A DNA stretch of 64,000 bases from JACKAQ01 sp020634975 [NCBI: Calditrichia bacterium] (GCA_020634975.1 JACKAQ010000001.1:1674001-1738000), one strand, 5' to 3'; positions 1 to 8,141 are shown, counted from the stretch's first letter. Notes: generated from the letters alone by a model not told the origin. Made by a program: numbers and translations.

Positions 1-759
1 TGTCAGCGATATTTTTGCCCCGTGAATCAACCCGAGCGCCACCCAATATCCGGCTGCGGAAAAATCTTTTTCCACCTGATAATTCCAGATATAATCCGGT
101 TTCTGCGCTTTCACCCAAATAGCATTTTTGGAAAATTCAACCGGTAAGTTCAGCCGTTTCATCAACTTATACGTCATCGAAATATACGGCAGCGAGGGGA
201 TATTTTCCTGCAATTCGATGGTCAAATCATTTTCCATCCACAGTGCAGACATCATCATCGCGGTGATAATTTGCGAAGTCGGCAGATTGTCGAAATGAAT
301 TTTCCCGCCGGGCAATGTTGCCGGATGAACCGTTGCCGGGAGCGATCCGCCGCGATGATCAATGCGAATCCCCAGCTTTGCGCAGGCATCAAACACTTGC
401 AAAAACGGGCGTTCGTGCAATCGATCCGTTCCGTAAAAACGAAACGGTTGATCGAGATGCGCCGCCAGCGGCACCAAAAATCGCGCTGATGAACCGGAAT
501 TTCCCAAAAACGCATCGGGTTTTGTTACTGTCCCGATGGGTGATTCAATTTCCAGAACATCGCCATTTTGCCGCGATTTCATGCCCATGTTTTGCAGCGC
601 GGTTTGGGTAATTTCCAGATCTTCCGATGCCAGCAAATGTTTGATGCGAGTGGGGCCGCTGTTCATCGCGCCCAAAATGCAAATCCGGTGACTCACACTT
701 TTGGAGGTCGGCAGCGCGACGATTTTTTCTGTGATTTTTGCAGTTTTTATGCGATACAT
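1..759 (-). CDS. aroA: 3-phosphoshikimate 1-carboxyvinyltransferase (EPSP synthase), 3' end outside window
   Basis: The minus-strand frame is open from the ATG at 759 to base 1 without a stop (253 codons), so the C-terminal part lies beyond the left edge. It should add enolpyruvate from PEP to shikimate-3-phosphate in the shikimate pathway. Visible family signatures are LPTSKSVSHR near the N-terminus (usual LPGSKSxSHR), LGNSGSSARF (usual LGNAGTAMRP, so several positions of this PEP-binding loop differ), a DRLHERPF segment, and TSQIITAMMMSA (usual SSQFLTALLM). The gene follows the DAHP synthase-chorismate mutase gene in the same direction with a 129-base gap, so both may be read from the attenuated promoter upstream. 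No clear Shine-Dalgarno lies in front of the ATG, leaving the start somewhat uncertain. Function is well supported; glyphosate class cannot be judged from the visible part. Confidence 0.9.
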   Translation of the reverse strand, partial: MYRIKTAKITEKIVALPTSKSVSHRICILGAMNSGPTRIKHLLASEDLEITQTALQNMGMKSRQNGDVLEIESPIGTVTKPDAFLGNSGSSARFLVPLAAHLDQPFRFYGTDRLHERPFLQVFDACAKLGIRIDHRGGSLPATVHPATLPGGKIHFDNLPTSQIITAMMMSALWMENDLTIELQENIPSLPYISMTYKLMKRLNLPVEFSKNAIWVKAQKPDYIWNYQVEKDFSAAGYWVALGLIHGAKISLT

Positions 760-888
760 TTTATAAAGGATAAAGGGTTAATGATTACGGATAAATTGTT
801 GATCCCTGAGATCAGGGTCGAAAATGGTGAAAAAATCGATTAAACTATTGGCGAATGCCGTTCGCCCTTACCTACTCAACAACTCAAA
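760..888. other. aroF-aroA intercistronic spacer with small palindromes
   Basis: This spacer holds two short inverted repeats, CCCTGAGATCAGGG at 804-817 and a GGCGAA/TTCGCC hairpin around 850-865, plus an AAGGATAAAGG tract just before aroA. No coding potential is seen. The hairpins may influence mRNA processing, but neither has a convincing T-tract in the direction of transcription. Confidence 0.35.
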
Positions 889-2013
889 TTACGCTTTTCC
901 GTTTTTCTTTTTATCACCATTCGGGTTCATCAATTTGGACTGGATGCGGATCGAATTTTCGTGCACTTTTTGGTAAATTTCTTTTACGAACGCATCTTCC
1001 ATTCCCATTTGCCGGGCTTGTTCCAGCCGGTCTTCGATGAGGTGATGCCATCGTCCGACCTGCAAAATCGCCATGTTGTGATCTTTTTTATACTGCCCGA
1101 TTTTTTCGGAAATTTGGTTGCGGCGATAGAGGATGTCCAACAATTGCTGATCGAGAATATCGATTTCCGAACGATATGCCACAAGAATTTCCTTCCCGTT
1201 GCCTTCGCCTTCTTCTTTGCGATACGTAAGGCTTTCGAGCAGATCTTTCAGCGAATCGGGCGTGACCTGCTGGGCGCTGTCGCTCCAGGCTTTTTCGGGA
1301 TCGACATGGGTTTCGATCATCAATCCGTTCATCGCCATGTCCAGCGCTTTTTGGGACACTTCGCGAACCAGATCACGTTTGCCAGCGATGTGGCTGGGAT
1401 CGCAAATCAACGGAATTTCCGGGGCAATGCGTTTCAACTCGATGGCGATATCCCATTTCGGCGCGTTGCGATAGGGCATTTTGCTGTAAACAGAAAATCC
1501 GCGATGAATCGCGCCAAGCCGTTTGATACCGGCGTTGCTCATCCGTTCCAATGCGCCGATCCACAGTTGCAAATCGGGATTCACCGGGTTTTTCACCCAA
1601 ACGGGCACATCCACGCCGCTGAGCGCGTTGGCAATCTCCTGCACCGAAAACGGGTTGACGCTGGTTCGCGCGCCGATCCACAGCACATCCACTCCAAATT
1701 TGAGCGCTTCGTACACGTGATTGGTATTTGCCACTTCGCAGGCGGTCAGCAGTCCGGTTTCCTCTTTGGCGCGTTTGAGCCACTGCAGTGCCTGCACGCC
1801 ATGTCCCTCAAAATCGCCGGGACGGGTGCGCGGTTTCCAAACGCCGGCACGAAAAATTTTCACACCCGGCACTTTGGCGACGGCGTGGGCGGTTGCCAGC
1901 ACTTGTTCTTCGCTTTCGGCGCTGCACGGACCGGCGATGATCAACGGTTTATCGTTTTCGGGAACCCATTCGCTGCGGGTCAGTACTTCCAGACGGGGAG
2001 ATTGCTTACTCAT
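889..2013 (-). CDS. Bifunctional DAHP synthase / chorismate mutase (type II, AroQ fold)
   Basis: This 374-aa protein joins the first enzyme of aromatic biosynthesis (PEP + erythrose-4-phosphate to DAHP) to chorismate mutase (chorismate to prephenate). Residues about 10-265 form the DAHP synthase I-beta barrel, with GPCSAES, KPRTRPGDFEG, GAIHRGFS and CDPSHIAGKR. Residues about 275-365 match the all-helical AroQ mutase (RSEIDILDQQLLDIL, then KIGQYKK). The fusion order is the one known in Bacteroidetes and relatives, where the mutase domain can confer feedback control. An in-frame ATG lies four codons upstream (2025), but GGAG inside that extension sits correctly before the ATG at 2013, so 2013 is preferred. 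The gene is preceded by a Phe/Tyr/Trp-rich leader peptide and a terminator (see the attenuator entry) and followed by aroA. Confidence 0.95.
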   Translation of the reverse strand: MSKQSPRLEVLTRSEWVPENDKPLIIAGPCSAESEEQVLATAHAVAKVPGVKIFRAGVWKPRTRPGDFEGHGVQALQWLKRAKEETGLLTACEVANTNHVYEALKFGVDVLWIGARTSVNPFSVQEIANALSGVDVPVWVKNPVNPDLQLWIGALERMSNAGIKRLGAIHRGFSVYSKMPYRNAPKWDIAIELKRIAPEIPLICDPSHIAGKRDLVREVSQKALDMAMNGLMIETHVDPEKAWSDSAQQVTPDSLKDLLESLTYRKEEGEGNGKEILVAYRSEIDILDQQLLDILYRRNQISEKIGQYKKDHNMAILQVGRWHHLIEDRLEQARQMGMEDAFVKEIYQKVHENSIRIQSKLMNPNGDKKKNGKA

Positions 2014-2067
2014 CTTTTGCTCCATTCGGTGATATTTATGTTGCTAAAATGCTAACGTCCAGATAAC

Positions 2068-2097
2068 AAAAAAGGCTCCGATATTACCGGAGCCTTT
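2068..2097 (-). terminator. Attenuator terminator (segments 3:4) before DAHP synthase-chorismate mutase
   Basis: On the minus strand AAAGGCTCCG (2097-2088) pairs perfectly over 10 bp with CGGAGCCTTT (2080-2071) across the 7-base loop GTAATAT, and the T-run continues to 2068. It lies between the leader-peptide stop and the DAHP synthase start. The 5' arm (2094-2087, GGCTCCGG) is also an exact 8-bp complement of CCGGAGCC at 2151-2144, giving a competing antiterminator; hence the call of a regulated attenuator rather than a simple operon end. Confidence 0.85.
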
Positions 2098-2131
2098 GAG
2101 TTTTTTCATTTTTATTGATGTTCAGTCAATA

Positions 2132-2198
2132 TTCACCCACGCTGGCTCCGGTGTTGAAACCAAAAATAAAAATAGCCAAAAAAGAAAAAGTGGGTGAA
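2132..2198 (-). promoter_or_regulatory. Attenuator pairing segments 1:2 and antiterminator arm
   Basis: Segment 1, TTCACCCAC (2198-2190, within the leader codons Phe-Thr-His), is an exact 9-bp complement of GTGGGTGAA (2140-2132). The adjoining CCGGAGCC (2151-2144) is the antiterminator arm that can pair with 2094-2087. Formation of 1:2 would free segment 3 for the terminator; ribosome stalling on the aromatic codons would hide segment 1 and let 2:3 form. The pairings are read directly from the sequence; the mechanism is inferred from known trp/phe attenuators. Confidence 0.78.
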
Positions 2199-2219
2199 AA
2201 AAGTGTTCATCATTTCCAT
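2133..2219 (-). CDS. Aromatic-rich leader peptide of the DAHP synthase attenuator
   Basis: A 28-codon minus-strand reading frame (possible starts ATG at 2219, 2213 or 2210; GGA lies just before the last) contains FFTHFFFFGYFYFWF: nine Phe, two Tyr and one Trp within 15 residues, then QHRSQRG and a TGA at 2135-2133. It resembles proteobacterial leader peptides such as PheL in logic, not in sequence. The aromatic codons sit immediately after pairing segment 1 (2198-2190), and the stop codon lies inside segment 2 (2151-2132), exactly where a stalled or a terminating ribosome would choose between antiterminator and terminator. The frame stays open upstream toward 2348, but that part overlaps the FtcD gene and precedes the promoter, so it is not counted. 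Confidence 0.8.
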   Translation of the reverse strand: MEMMNTFFTHFFFFGYFYFWFQHRSQRG

Positions 2220-2238
2220 CGTTTTTTGATTCGTGTAG

Positions 2239-2267
2239 ATTTTAACCCGAAAACAAATGAATGTCAA
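2239..2267 (-). promoter_or_regulatory. Sigma-70-type promoter for the aromatic leader/DAHP synthase transcript
   Basis: A minus-strand -35 TTGACA (2267-2262), a 17-base spacer and a -10 TAAAAT (2244-2239) place transcription start near 2232, about 13-22 bases before the candidate leader ATGs. It lies just downstream of the FtcD stop, separating the aromatic transcript from that gene. Confidence 0.7.
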
Positions 2268-2338
2268 ATATAAATTTGGTGAAAATAAAAAAAATCCGAC
2301 CGGATTGCCCCAACGGCACGCGTTTTTTCTGTTGTGAA

Positions 2339-3349
2339 TTACAACCACAAAATTTTACGCTGCGGATCGAACGGCGCGACTTCACCGAGATTCATTGCGG
2401 TAATCGCCGTTTCGATCAGCGTTTCCGTCGTAACAATTGTTGATTTGCCCTGCTTTTCGCGATAAAACTTGCCCGCCGATACAATCCATTCATCCGGCAC
2501 CATGCCGATCACCTCGCACCCGGTGACCGTTGCGCCGTGCGCTGCCGCCAGTTCCCGCGCTTTTTCGAAAACGATGTGCGGCGGCGTTTCCCGGAAATTG
2601 GTGAAATTCATGGTGATCTGCGATTTTCCGTATGCAGCCACATACCAACCGAGCGCCCGCAAGTGCTTGAAAATTCCCGGCTTACGAATGTGTTCGCCGG
2701 ATGCCGGATCGCGGACAAGCGCGCCGCTTTCCCGCAATTCCGCCGCAATTTTGGCGGCAACCGTTCTGTCCGGCGTATCCAAATTTATATTGAACGCAAT
2801 CAGTAAATCCCGCGCACCGATGACCGTTGCGCCGCTTTTCGGGTTGAACATCGCCGGACCGAAATCCGGCTGCCAGCGCGGATCGGCCAGTTTTTGCGCC
2901 AGATTTTCATACTGTCCGGCGCGGATATTTGCCAGCAATCGCCGCTCCGGACGTGTCGCGGAAAACTCGTACAGAAACACGGGAATGCCCAATTCCTCGC
3001 CAACGCGTTTGCCGACAGCGCGGGAAATTGCCACGCAATCCGCCATCGTTGCGCCGCGCAACGGCACAAACGGGCACACATCCGCAGCGCCGATTCGCGG
3101 GTGAATGCCGTGCTGGTTGCGCATGTCGATGCGGTCCGCAGCGACAGCAATACCGCGAAACGCCGCTTCCGCAACCGCGTCCGGCGCACCGGTGAAGGTC
3201 ATCACTGTGCGGTTGGCGTCCACGCCCGCTTCCGTCAGCAGTAACGAAATGCCCGGCACATCCGCTATCGCATCCGCAATTGCGGCAATCACAGATGCAT
3301 CCCGCCCTTCGGAAAAATTGGGCACACATTCCACAAATTTTTCGCTCAA
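2339..3349 (-). CDS. Glutamate formimidoyltransferase
   Basis: The 336-aa protein corresponds to the formiminotransferase half of FTCD (N- and C-subdomains only, no cyclodeaminase). It should transfer the formimino group of N-formimino-glutamate to tetrahydrofolate in histidine degradation. Diagnostic segments are VECVPNFSEGRD at the N-terminus, NRTVMTFTG, and HGIHPRIGAADVCPFVPLRG, which holds the catalytic histidine region. Length fits stand-alone bacterial enzymes. No hut genes lie beside it in the window. The next feature downstream on the same strand is the aromatic leader promoter, so it is probably transcribed alone. Confidence 0.92.
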   Translation of the reverse strand: MSEKFVECVPNFSEGRDASVIAAIADAIADVPGISLLLTEAGVDANRTVMTFTGAPDAVAEAAFRGIAVAADRIDMRNQHGIHPRIGAADVCPFVPLRGATMADCVAISRAVGKRVGEELGIPVFLYEFSATRPERRLLANIRAGQYENLAQKLADPRWQPDFGPAMFNPKSGATVIGARDLLIAFNINLDTPDRTVAAKIAAELRESGALVRDPASGEHIRKPGIFKHLRALGWYVAAYGKSQITMNFTNFRETPPHIVFEKARELAAAHGATVTGCEVIGMVPDEWIVSAGKFYREKQGKSTIVTTETLIETAITAMNLGEVAPFDPQRKILWL

Positions 3350-3687
3350 AAAACGCTCCGTTCCGGTTGATTTCTCTTCCCGAAAATGTAGGCAACCCGC
3401 CCGAGAAAGTAAATGCCGGATTGCCTATCGCGAAAAAAATCGCCAATTTACCATATCATTTTTACAGAAATCAGGCTTTTAATTGCAAATTCGAAATAAA
3501 ATAGTATCAAAATAAACAATTAAAATATTGTATTGCGTAAGATGTTCGCATTTTGTAAAATTAAAAGCCCACTGAAAAGGTCGTTTCGGCTGAACTTTTC
3601 AGGTTTTTTTACACCCCAAATTGAATTTCAAAAAACTGAGATGATGCAGAATCTAATTAACGGATTCACACTTTTAGGAGGTTTCTA
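3350..3687. other. 338-base intergenic region before the VWA operon
   Basis: AT-rich spacer between the divergent FtcD and VWA genes. It contains a plus-strand hairpin with T-tract (separate entry) and, just before 3688, a strong AGGAGG ribosome-binding site. No convincing coding frame is seen. The terminator-like hairpin about 80 bases before the start codon suggests either a leader attenuator or the 3' end of a small RNA. Confidence 0.4.
3572..3610 (+). terminator. Terminator-like hairpin in the leader of the VWA operon
   Basis: CTGAAAAG (3572-3579) pairs with CTTTTCAG (3595-3602) around a 15-base loop, followed by G and seven T (3604-3610). It reads in the plus direction, yet no plus-strand gene lies upstream of it in the window, so it is not a normal operon end. 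Confidence 0.55.
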
Positions 3688-6039
3688 ATGAACTTTTTCA
3701 CGAAATTTTTCTGCTATTTGGCGCTGACGACCGCGCTAATTGCGCAGGACAAATCGGCGCTGGATCTCGATTTTCCGGATTCCCCGCCCGGCGGTTTGGC
3801 AAAAATCGCCAACAGCGATTACGGGAAACTGGAAAATGCGCAAACCGGCATTTCGCTGACCGCCGACGGGTATTTTACTTTCGGCATCACCGGCGGGGAT
3901 GCGCAAGAGTGGATCGACGATGGCTGCCAGCTCACTTTCGGGCATCCGTACGCGCTCACCTCGTATCCGTTTTTCTCGCTGGATGGCGAGTTTCTGCATC
4001 CCGAAACATTTTTTTACGGCGAAACGCGATGGCTGAACATCGAAAGCGATTCGCTGTTGCGGCTGATTTCCACCGATTCCTCAAATGTCCGCATGACGTT
4101 TGATGTGGGAATGATCCCGTCGCAAAGCGCTGTTTATCTGTCACTTACGATCGAAAATCTTGATACGGTCTCGCACGATATCGGGCTGGGAATGATGCTC
4201 GATCCGGCGCTCGGCAAATGGGGCGACGGCGCGGCGAACATCGCCGGAAGCTGGTATGACGAGGAAACGACCATCCAGAGCGCGGGTATTTCCGGATTCG
4301 AGATTTGGGAACGGCGGCTCGCGCCGAAGGGCATCGGGCTGGCAGCGCAGTTCGGCAGCGACGCGCCCAACTCGCTGCAACTGGACAACTGGTTCGATTT
4401 TCACCAATCGCAGGGCATTGCGCTGGGCGGCATTTTTGATCTGGCGATCAAAATGAATTGGGACGCCGCGCCGCTCGCAGCGGGCGAATCGCGAACGGTG
4501 ACACTGACATTCAAACTGCTGCAACCGGAATTTTCCGACGGTTTATTTTTGCGCAGCGATCTACCGCAATTTCTCTCCATCGAGAACAATCTCATTTTTC
4601 CGCGCACCGTAAAACCGCTGGTTCAGATTTACAACAACGGATCGCAAGTTGCTGAAAATGTTCGAGTTAGATTGACATCGCCGGTATTGGTGGATGCCTG
4701 GGACTCCGACACATTGTTGAGCATTCCCGCCGGTGAATCCGCGTTCGATCGCGCAACGGTGAAAGTGCCGGAAGTGTACGAAGATCGCGGGACAACCCTC
4801 ATTTTGCAGGCGCTGGACGACGGGCAATCTATCGCAGAAATGCTGCGCCAACTGTATGTGCCGGCAGCGCCGCTTTCGGACAGCGGGCTGGTTGTCAGCA
4901 TCGATTCGGTGATCACCGGTGAATTTCCGACCGTAAAATTGAATTTCCGCGCGGAGGAAGAAGCCACCGGACGGCTGCTGCTCGACTTACAGGAGGAGAA
5001 CATTTTTCTGTATGAAGATCAGCAGCGCATCACGGATTTTGTCATTGGGAAGGACACCACCGGCGGCGTCAACGAAGCGGATATCGTTTTTGTGCTGGAT
5101 GTAACCGGCAGCATGGGCGACGAAATCAACGGCGTAAAAAACAATATTACGGAATTTGCAGACAGTCTGAACGCTCGCGGAATTGACTTCCGGCTGGGTA
5201 TGGTAACATTTTTGGATATCATCGAAAACGTGTATGATTTTACAACGGACGTGCCGCTGTTCCAGAGTTACGTTGCCGCGCAGTATGCCCACGGCGGCGG
5301 TGATAACAAAGAAAACTCGCTGGATGCGCTGTCGCGCGCGGCGCAGTTCGATTTTCGTCCGGCGGCGAACCGTGTGTTCATCTGGATCACCGACGCGGAT
5401 TATCACGAAGCCAATAATATCACCCAATTGACCAAAGAGGAAGTGGTGACGGAAATGCTGGCAAAAGGCATTGTGGTGAACAACATCGGGAATCCGACAT
5501 TTCAGGTGGATTGGTACGAGCCGATCACGATTCCCACCGGCGGGCTGTATTTCAATATTTACGGCAATTTCCGGGATATTTTGCTGGAACTTTCCCGGTT
5601 GCCCGGCACAAGTGTTTTCCAGATTTCGTATGAATCGGATGGCGCAGCAGGTGTGCCGCACGATGTGGAGTTGGAAATCCATTACGCCGGACTCGGCGGC
5701 AGCGCAATTGCGAACTTCACACCACCGACAGCGAATACCGAAGCCGCCGTACAGGCGACGGTCACCTGTTTCCCGAATCCGTTCAATCCGGTTGCGAACA
5801 TCAATATTTTCAATCCGTTGCAAAAACGCGGCGAACTGACGATTTACAACGTGCTCGGTCAGCGTATTCGCACGGTGCGGTTTGGCGAGGGGCAATCGCA
5901 GTTCAAGTTTATCTGGAACGGCGAAAACGACCGCAACAATCCGGTGAGCAACGGCATCTATTTTCTATCCGTGAAACTGTTCGACGCCCGCAATCAGGCG
6001 GAGGCGCTCCCGGCTGTCAAACTCATCTATGCGAAATAA
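3688..6039 (+). CDS. Secreted VWA-domain protein with T9SS type A sorting domain
   Basis: The 783-aa protein begins with a signal peptide (MNFFTKFFCYLALTTALIAQ) and ends with a T9SS sorting domain (about 694-783; CFPNPFNPVANI, then YNVLGQRI and NGIYFLSVKL). A von Willebrand A domain starts near residue 464 and has an intact MIDAS start, FVLDVTGSMGDE (DxTxS). Residues about 30-290 are a beta-rich region and 300-450 an Ig-like/CARF-type stretch. It is presumably exported by T9SS and bound to the surface; VWA domains usually bind metal and protein ligands, but the partner is unknown. An AGGAGG site supports the start. The next gene, 15 bases downstream, is a second VWA/T9SS protein, so the two probably form an operon. 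Confidence 0.85.
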   Translation: MNFFTKFFCYLALTTALIAQDKSALDLDFPDSPPGGLAKIANSDYGKLENAQTGISLTADGYFTFGITGGDAQEWIDDGCQLTFGHPYALTSYPFFSLDGEFLHPETFFYGETRWLNIESDSLLRLISTDSSNVRMTFDVGMIPSQSAVYLSLTIENLDTVSHDIGLGMMLDPALGKWGDGAANIAGSWYDEETTIQSAGISGFEIWERRLAPKGIGLAAQFGSDAPNSLQLDNWFDFHQSQGIALGGIFDLAIKMNWDAAPLAAGESRTVTLTFKLLQPEFSDGLFLRSDLPQFLSIENNLIFPRTVKPLVQIYNNGSQVAENVRVRLTSPVLVDAWDSDTLLSIPAGESAFDRATVKVPEVYEDRGTTLILQALDDGQSIAEMLRQLYVPAAPLSDSGLVVSIDSVITGEFPTVKLNFRAEEEATGRLLLDLQEENIFLYEDQQRITDFVIGKDTTGGVNEADIVFVLDVTGSMGDEINGVKNNITEFADSLNARGIDFRLGMVTFLDIIENVYDFTTDVPLFQSYVAAQYAHGGGDNKENSLDALSRAAQFDFRPAANRVFIWITDADYHEANNITQLTKEEVVTEMLAKGIVVNNIGNPTFQVDWYEPITIPTGGLYFNIYGNFRDILLELSRLPGTSVFQISYESDGAAGVPHDVELEIHYAGLGGSAIANFTPPTANTEAAVQATVTCFPNPFNPVANINIFNPLQKRGELTIYNVLGQRIRTVRFGEGQSQFKFIWNGENDRNNPVSNGIYFLSVKLFDARNQAEALPAVKLIYAK

Positions 6040-6054
6040 AAAAGCGAGGCAATC

Positions 6055-8094
6055 ATGAAACGATATACATTTTTACTGATCATTTTCGGGATGATGTTGG
6101 GCAGTTCCGGCACGTTTGCGGACGGATTGTTACTGCCGAACGATAAAAATTATCCCACCGATTTTTTGAGAAATCGCGTAACAGAAATTACCGTAACCAT
6201 CAATGGATTGGTGGCGGAAACCGTTGTTTATCAAGAATTTGTGAACGAGTGGACATCCGCGACGGATGCGGTGTACAGCTTCCCGCTGCCGCCGGATGCG
6301 CGCTCCACTATGCTGCTGTACACCCGCAACGATACCACGTTCAAAGCCATTTTGCGGGTGGAGCCGCAATCGCCGAATCCCGGAACCGGGGAAGGCGGAT
6401 TGGCGGCGCTGGTGAACCAATACATCGGGCGAAACGGGCTGAAATTGCAGCTCAAAAATATTCAGCCGGGCGATATTCAGAAAGTGGAACTGCACTACAT
6501 CAGCAAGCTGGATTACCACAAAGGCGAAAGCGTTTATCGCTATCCGCTCGATACGCAGGATTTTGTGCAGCACCCGATCGATCACCTGGAATTCAATGTA
6601 ACGGTGAACAGCGCGCAAAATATCACCGGATTTGACCTGCCCACGCACCCGGGATTCACGGTGCTGGAAAATAACCCGAATCACCTGGCGTTGCGGATGC
6701 GCAAGCCGAACGCGTTTCTCGCGACCGATCTGGAATTCCGCTTTTCCGTAGCAAATGACGTGCTGGATGTCGATTTCTTTTCCGCCACAAACGACAGTCT
6801 GGACGGGCATTTCGGGCTGTTTGTGCGCCCGGAAAATCAGGCCGATTCGACAGACATTTTCGATAAAAAAATCGTATTTTTGCTCGGCAATTCCAGCCGG
6901 ATGGCCGGTTTCAAACTTGAACAAAGCATTCAGGCCATTTCCCAATCGCTGGATTTGCTAACGCTTGCGGACAGCTTCAACGTGATATTGTTCAACAGCA
7001 GCACGGAGCGTTGGCAAAATACGCTGGTTCCGGCAACCGAAACGAACATCGCGGACGCGAAAACGTTTCTCGACGGTGTATCGCCGCAGTTTGGCTCGCG
7101 GCTGGATTTGGGGCTGTTTATCGCGCTGCAGCAGTTTGCCAACAGCAGCGCCAGCAACGCGATTCTGGCGTTCACCGACGGGCGTTCGCCGCTCGATCCG
7201 CTGCAAATTCAGCAGGACAACCCGCACGATGTGGGCATTTTTGCCATCGGCATCGGCGATGATGTGGATCGCGAACGGCTGGAAATGACCGCCGCGCTCA
7301 ATAACGGCTTCGTCACCTATTTCGATGAAAACGACAATTTGCGCAGCGGCATGTTCCGCGTGTTCGAAAAAATCAGCCAGCCGATTTTGAAAAATGTATT
7401 GCTAAATTTCAACAAAACAGATGTTTACAGCGTCATTCCGCAACAATATCCGACCACTTTCGCAGGGGCGTATTTTTTTGTGGCTGGCAGATACGTAACG
7501 CCGGAAAATACCCAGCTCATCCTCAGCGGCGATGGCGTGAACGGCACCACCGCAGTGGACTGGCAGATCGAATTTCGCGACGATCCGCTGAGCCAGCGCT
7601 TCACCGAAAAGCTGTGGGCAAAGGAAATGATCGACGCTATCGAACGGCAAATTGCGGTTTACGGCGATACGCCGGCACTGAAAGACAGCGTGATTGCGCT
7701 CAGTTTGCGCTACGAGATTCGCTGCCGATACACATCCTATTGGGCGGATTACGAAACCAGCGTTACGGGAATCGTTACCGGCGAACCGGATGCAACGCGC
7801 ATCGAAACGGCGTTTTTGCAGGATAACTACCCGAATCCGTTTAACCCCACAACCACGATGCGGCTGTTCGTTGATGCCGCGAGCGCGAACAGCATCAAGT
7901 TCATCAAAATTTACAACATGCTCGGGCAACTGGTTGTCGTGATCGATATTTCAACATTGGGCGCCGGCTGGCACGAAGTGCGATTCAACGGGCAGGATGC
8001 CTTCGGCAATCCGTTGCCGAGCGGCATTTATTTTGTGCAACTGCAAGTTGACGGCAATGTGACAAACACGCTCCGGATTCATCTCGTCAAATAG
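6055..8094 (+). CDS. Secreted VIT-VWA protein with T9SS type A sorting domain and degenerate MIDAS
   Basis: This 679-aa protein has a signal peptide (to about residue 22), a VIT (inter-alpha-trypsin inhibitor-like) domain at about 25-170 (AVYSFPLPPDARS and LKNIQPGDIQKVELHY are typical), a VWA domain at about 270-440, and a T9SS tail at about 590-679 (QDNYPNPFNPTTTMR, YNMLGQLV, SGIYFVQL). The MIDAS position reads VFLLGNSSRM, so the first Asp is Gly and the usual GS is SR; metal coordination is probably lost. It follows the intact-MIDAS VWA protein by 15 bases, hinting that the two act as a pair. A strong terminator at 8103-8141 ends the unit. Export by T9SS is inferred from the tail; no T9SS core genes are present here. 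Confidence 0.85.
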   Translation: MKRYTFLLIIFGMMLGSSGTFADGLLLPNDKNYPTDFLRNRVTEITVTINGLVAETVVYQEFVNEWTSATDAVYSFPLPPDARSTMLLYTRNDTTFKAILRVEPQSPNPGTGEGGLAALVNQYIGRNGLKLQLKNIQPGDIQKVELHYISKLDYHKGESVYRYPLDTQDFVQHPIDHLEFNVTVNSAQNITGFDLPTHPGFTVLENNPNHLALRMRKPNAFLATDLEFRFSVANDVLDVDFFSATNDSLDGHFGLFVRPENQADSTDIFDKKIVFLLGNSSRMAGFKLEQSIQAISQSLDLLTLADSFNVILFNSSTERWQNTLVPATETNIADAKTFLDGVSPQFGSRLDLGLFIALQQFANSSASNAILAFTDGRSPLDPLQIQQDNPHDVGIFAIGIGDDVDRERLEMTAALNNGFVTYFDENDNLRSGMFRVFEKISQPILKNVLLNFNKTDVYSVIPQQYPTTFAGAYFFVAGRYVTPENTQLILSGDGVNGTTAVDWQIEFRDDPLSQRFTEKLWAKEMIDAIERQIAVYGDTPALKDSVIALSLRYEIRCRYTSYWADYETSVTGIVTGEPDATRIETAFLQDNYPNPFNPTTTMRLFVDAASANSIKFIKIYNMLGQLVVVIDISTLGAGWHEVRFNGQDAFGNPLPSGIYFVQLQVDGNVTNTLRIHLVK

Positions 8095-8102
8095 TTTTTT
8101 TG

Positions 8103-8141
8103 CGTCGCCGCGGCTAATCTGTCGCGGCGACGTGTTTTTTT
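8103..8141 (+). terminator. Rho-independent terminator after the VWA operon
   Basis: CGTCGCCGCG (8103-8112) pairs perfectly with CGCGGCGACG (8123-8132) around a 10-base loop, followed by GT and a seven-T run (8135-8141). It lies 9 bases after the stop of the VIT-VWA gene. Confidence 0.9.

Noticed and set aside
961-2055. 364-codon plus-strand open frame opposite the DAHP synthase-chorismate mutase gene
   Set aside because: It is antisense to a gene with clear motifs, has low-complexity, His/Phe-rich composition typical of a reverse-complement shadow, and no ribosome-binding site.
2220-2348. Upstream extension of the aromatic leader frame (MVVIHN...)
   Set aside because: It overlaps the FtcD 3' end and lies upstream of the predicted promoter; only the short distal part fits a leader peptide.
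4987-5895. 302-codon minus-strand frame inside the first VWA gene
   Set aside because: Antisense to the VWA domain and sorting tail; no recognisable protein features.
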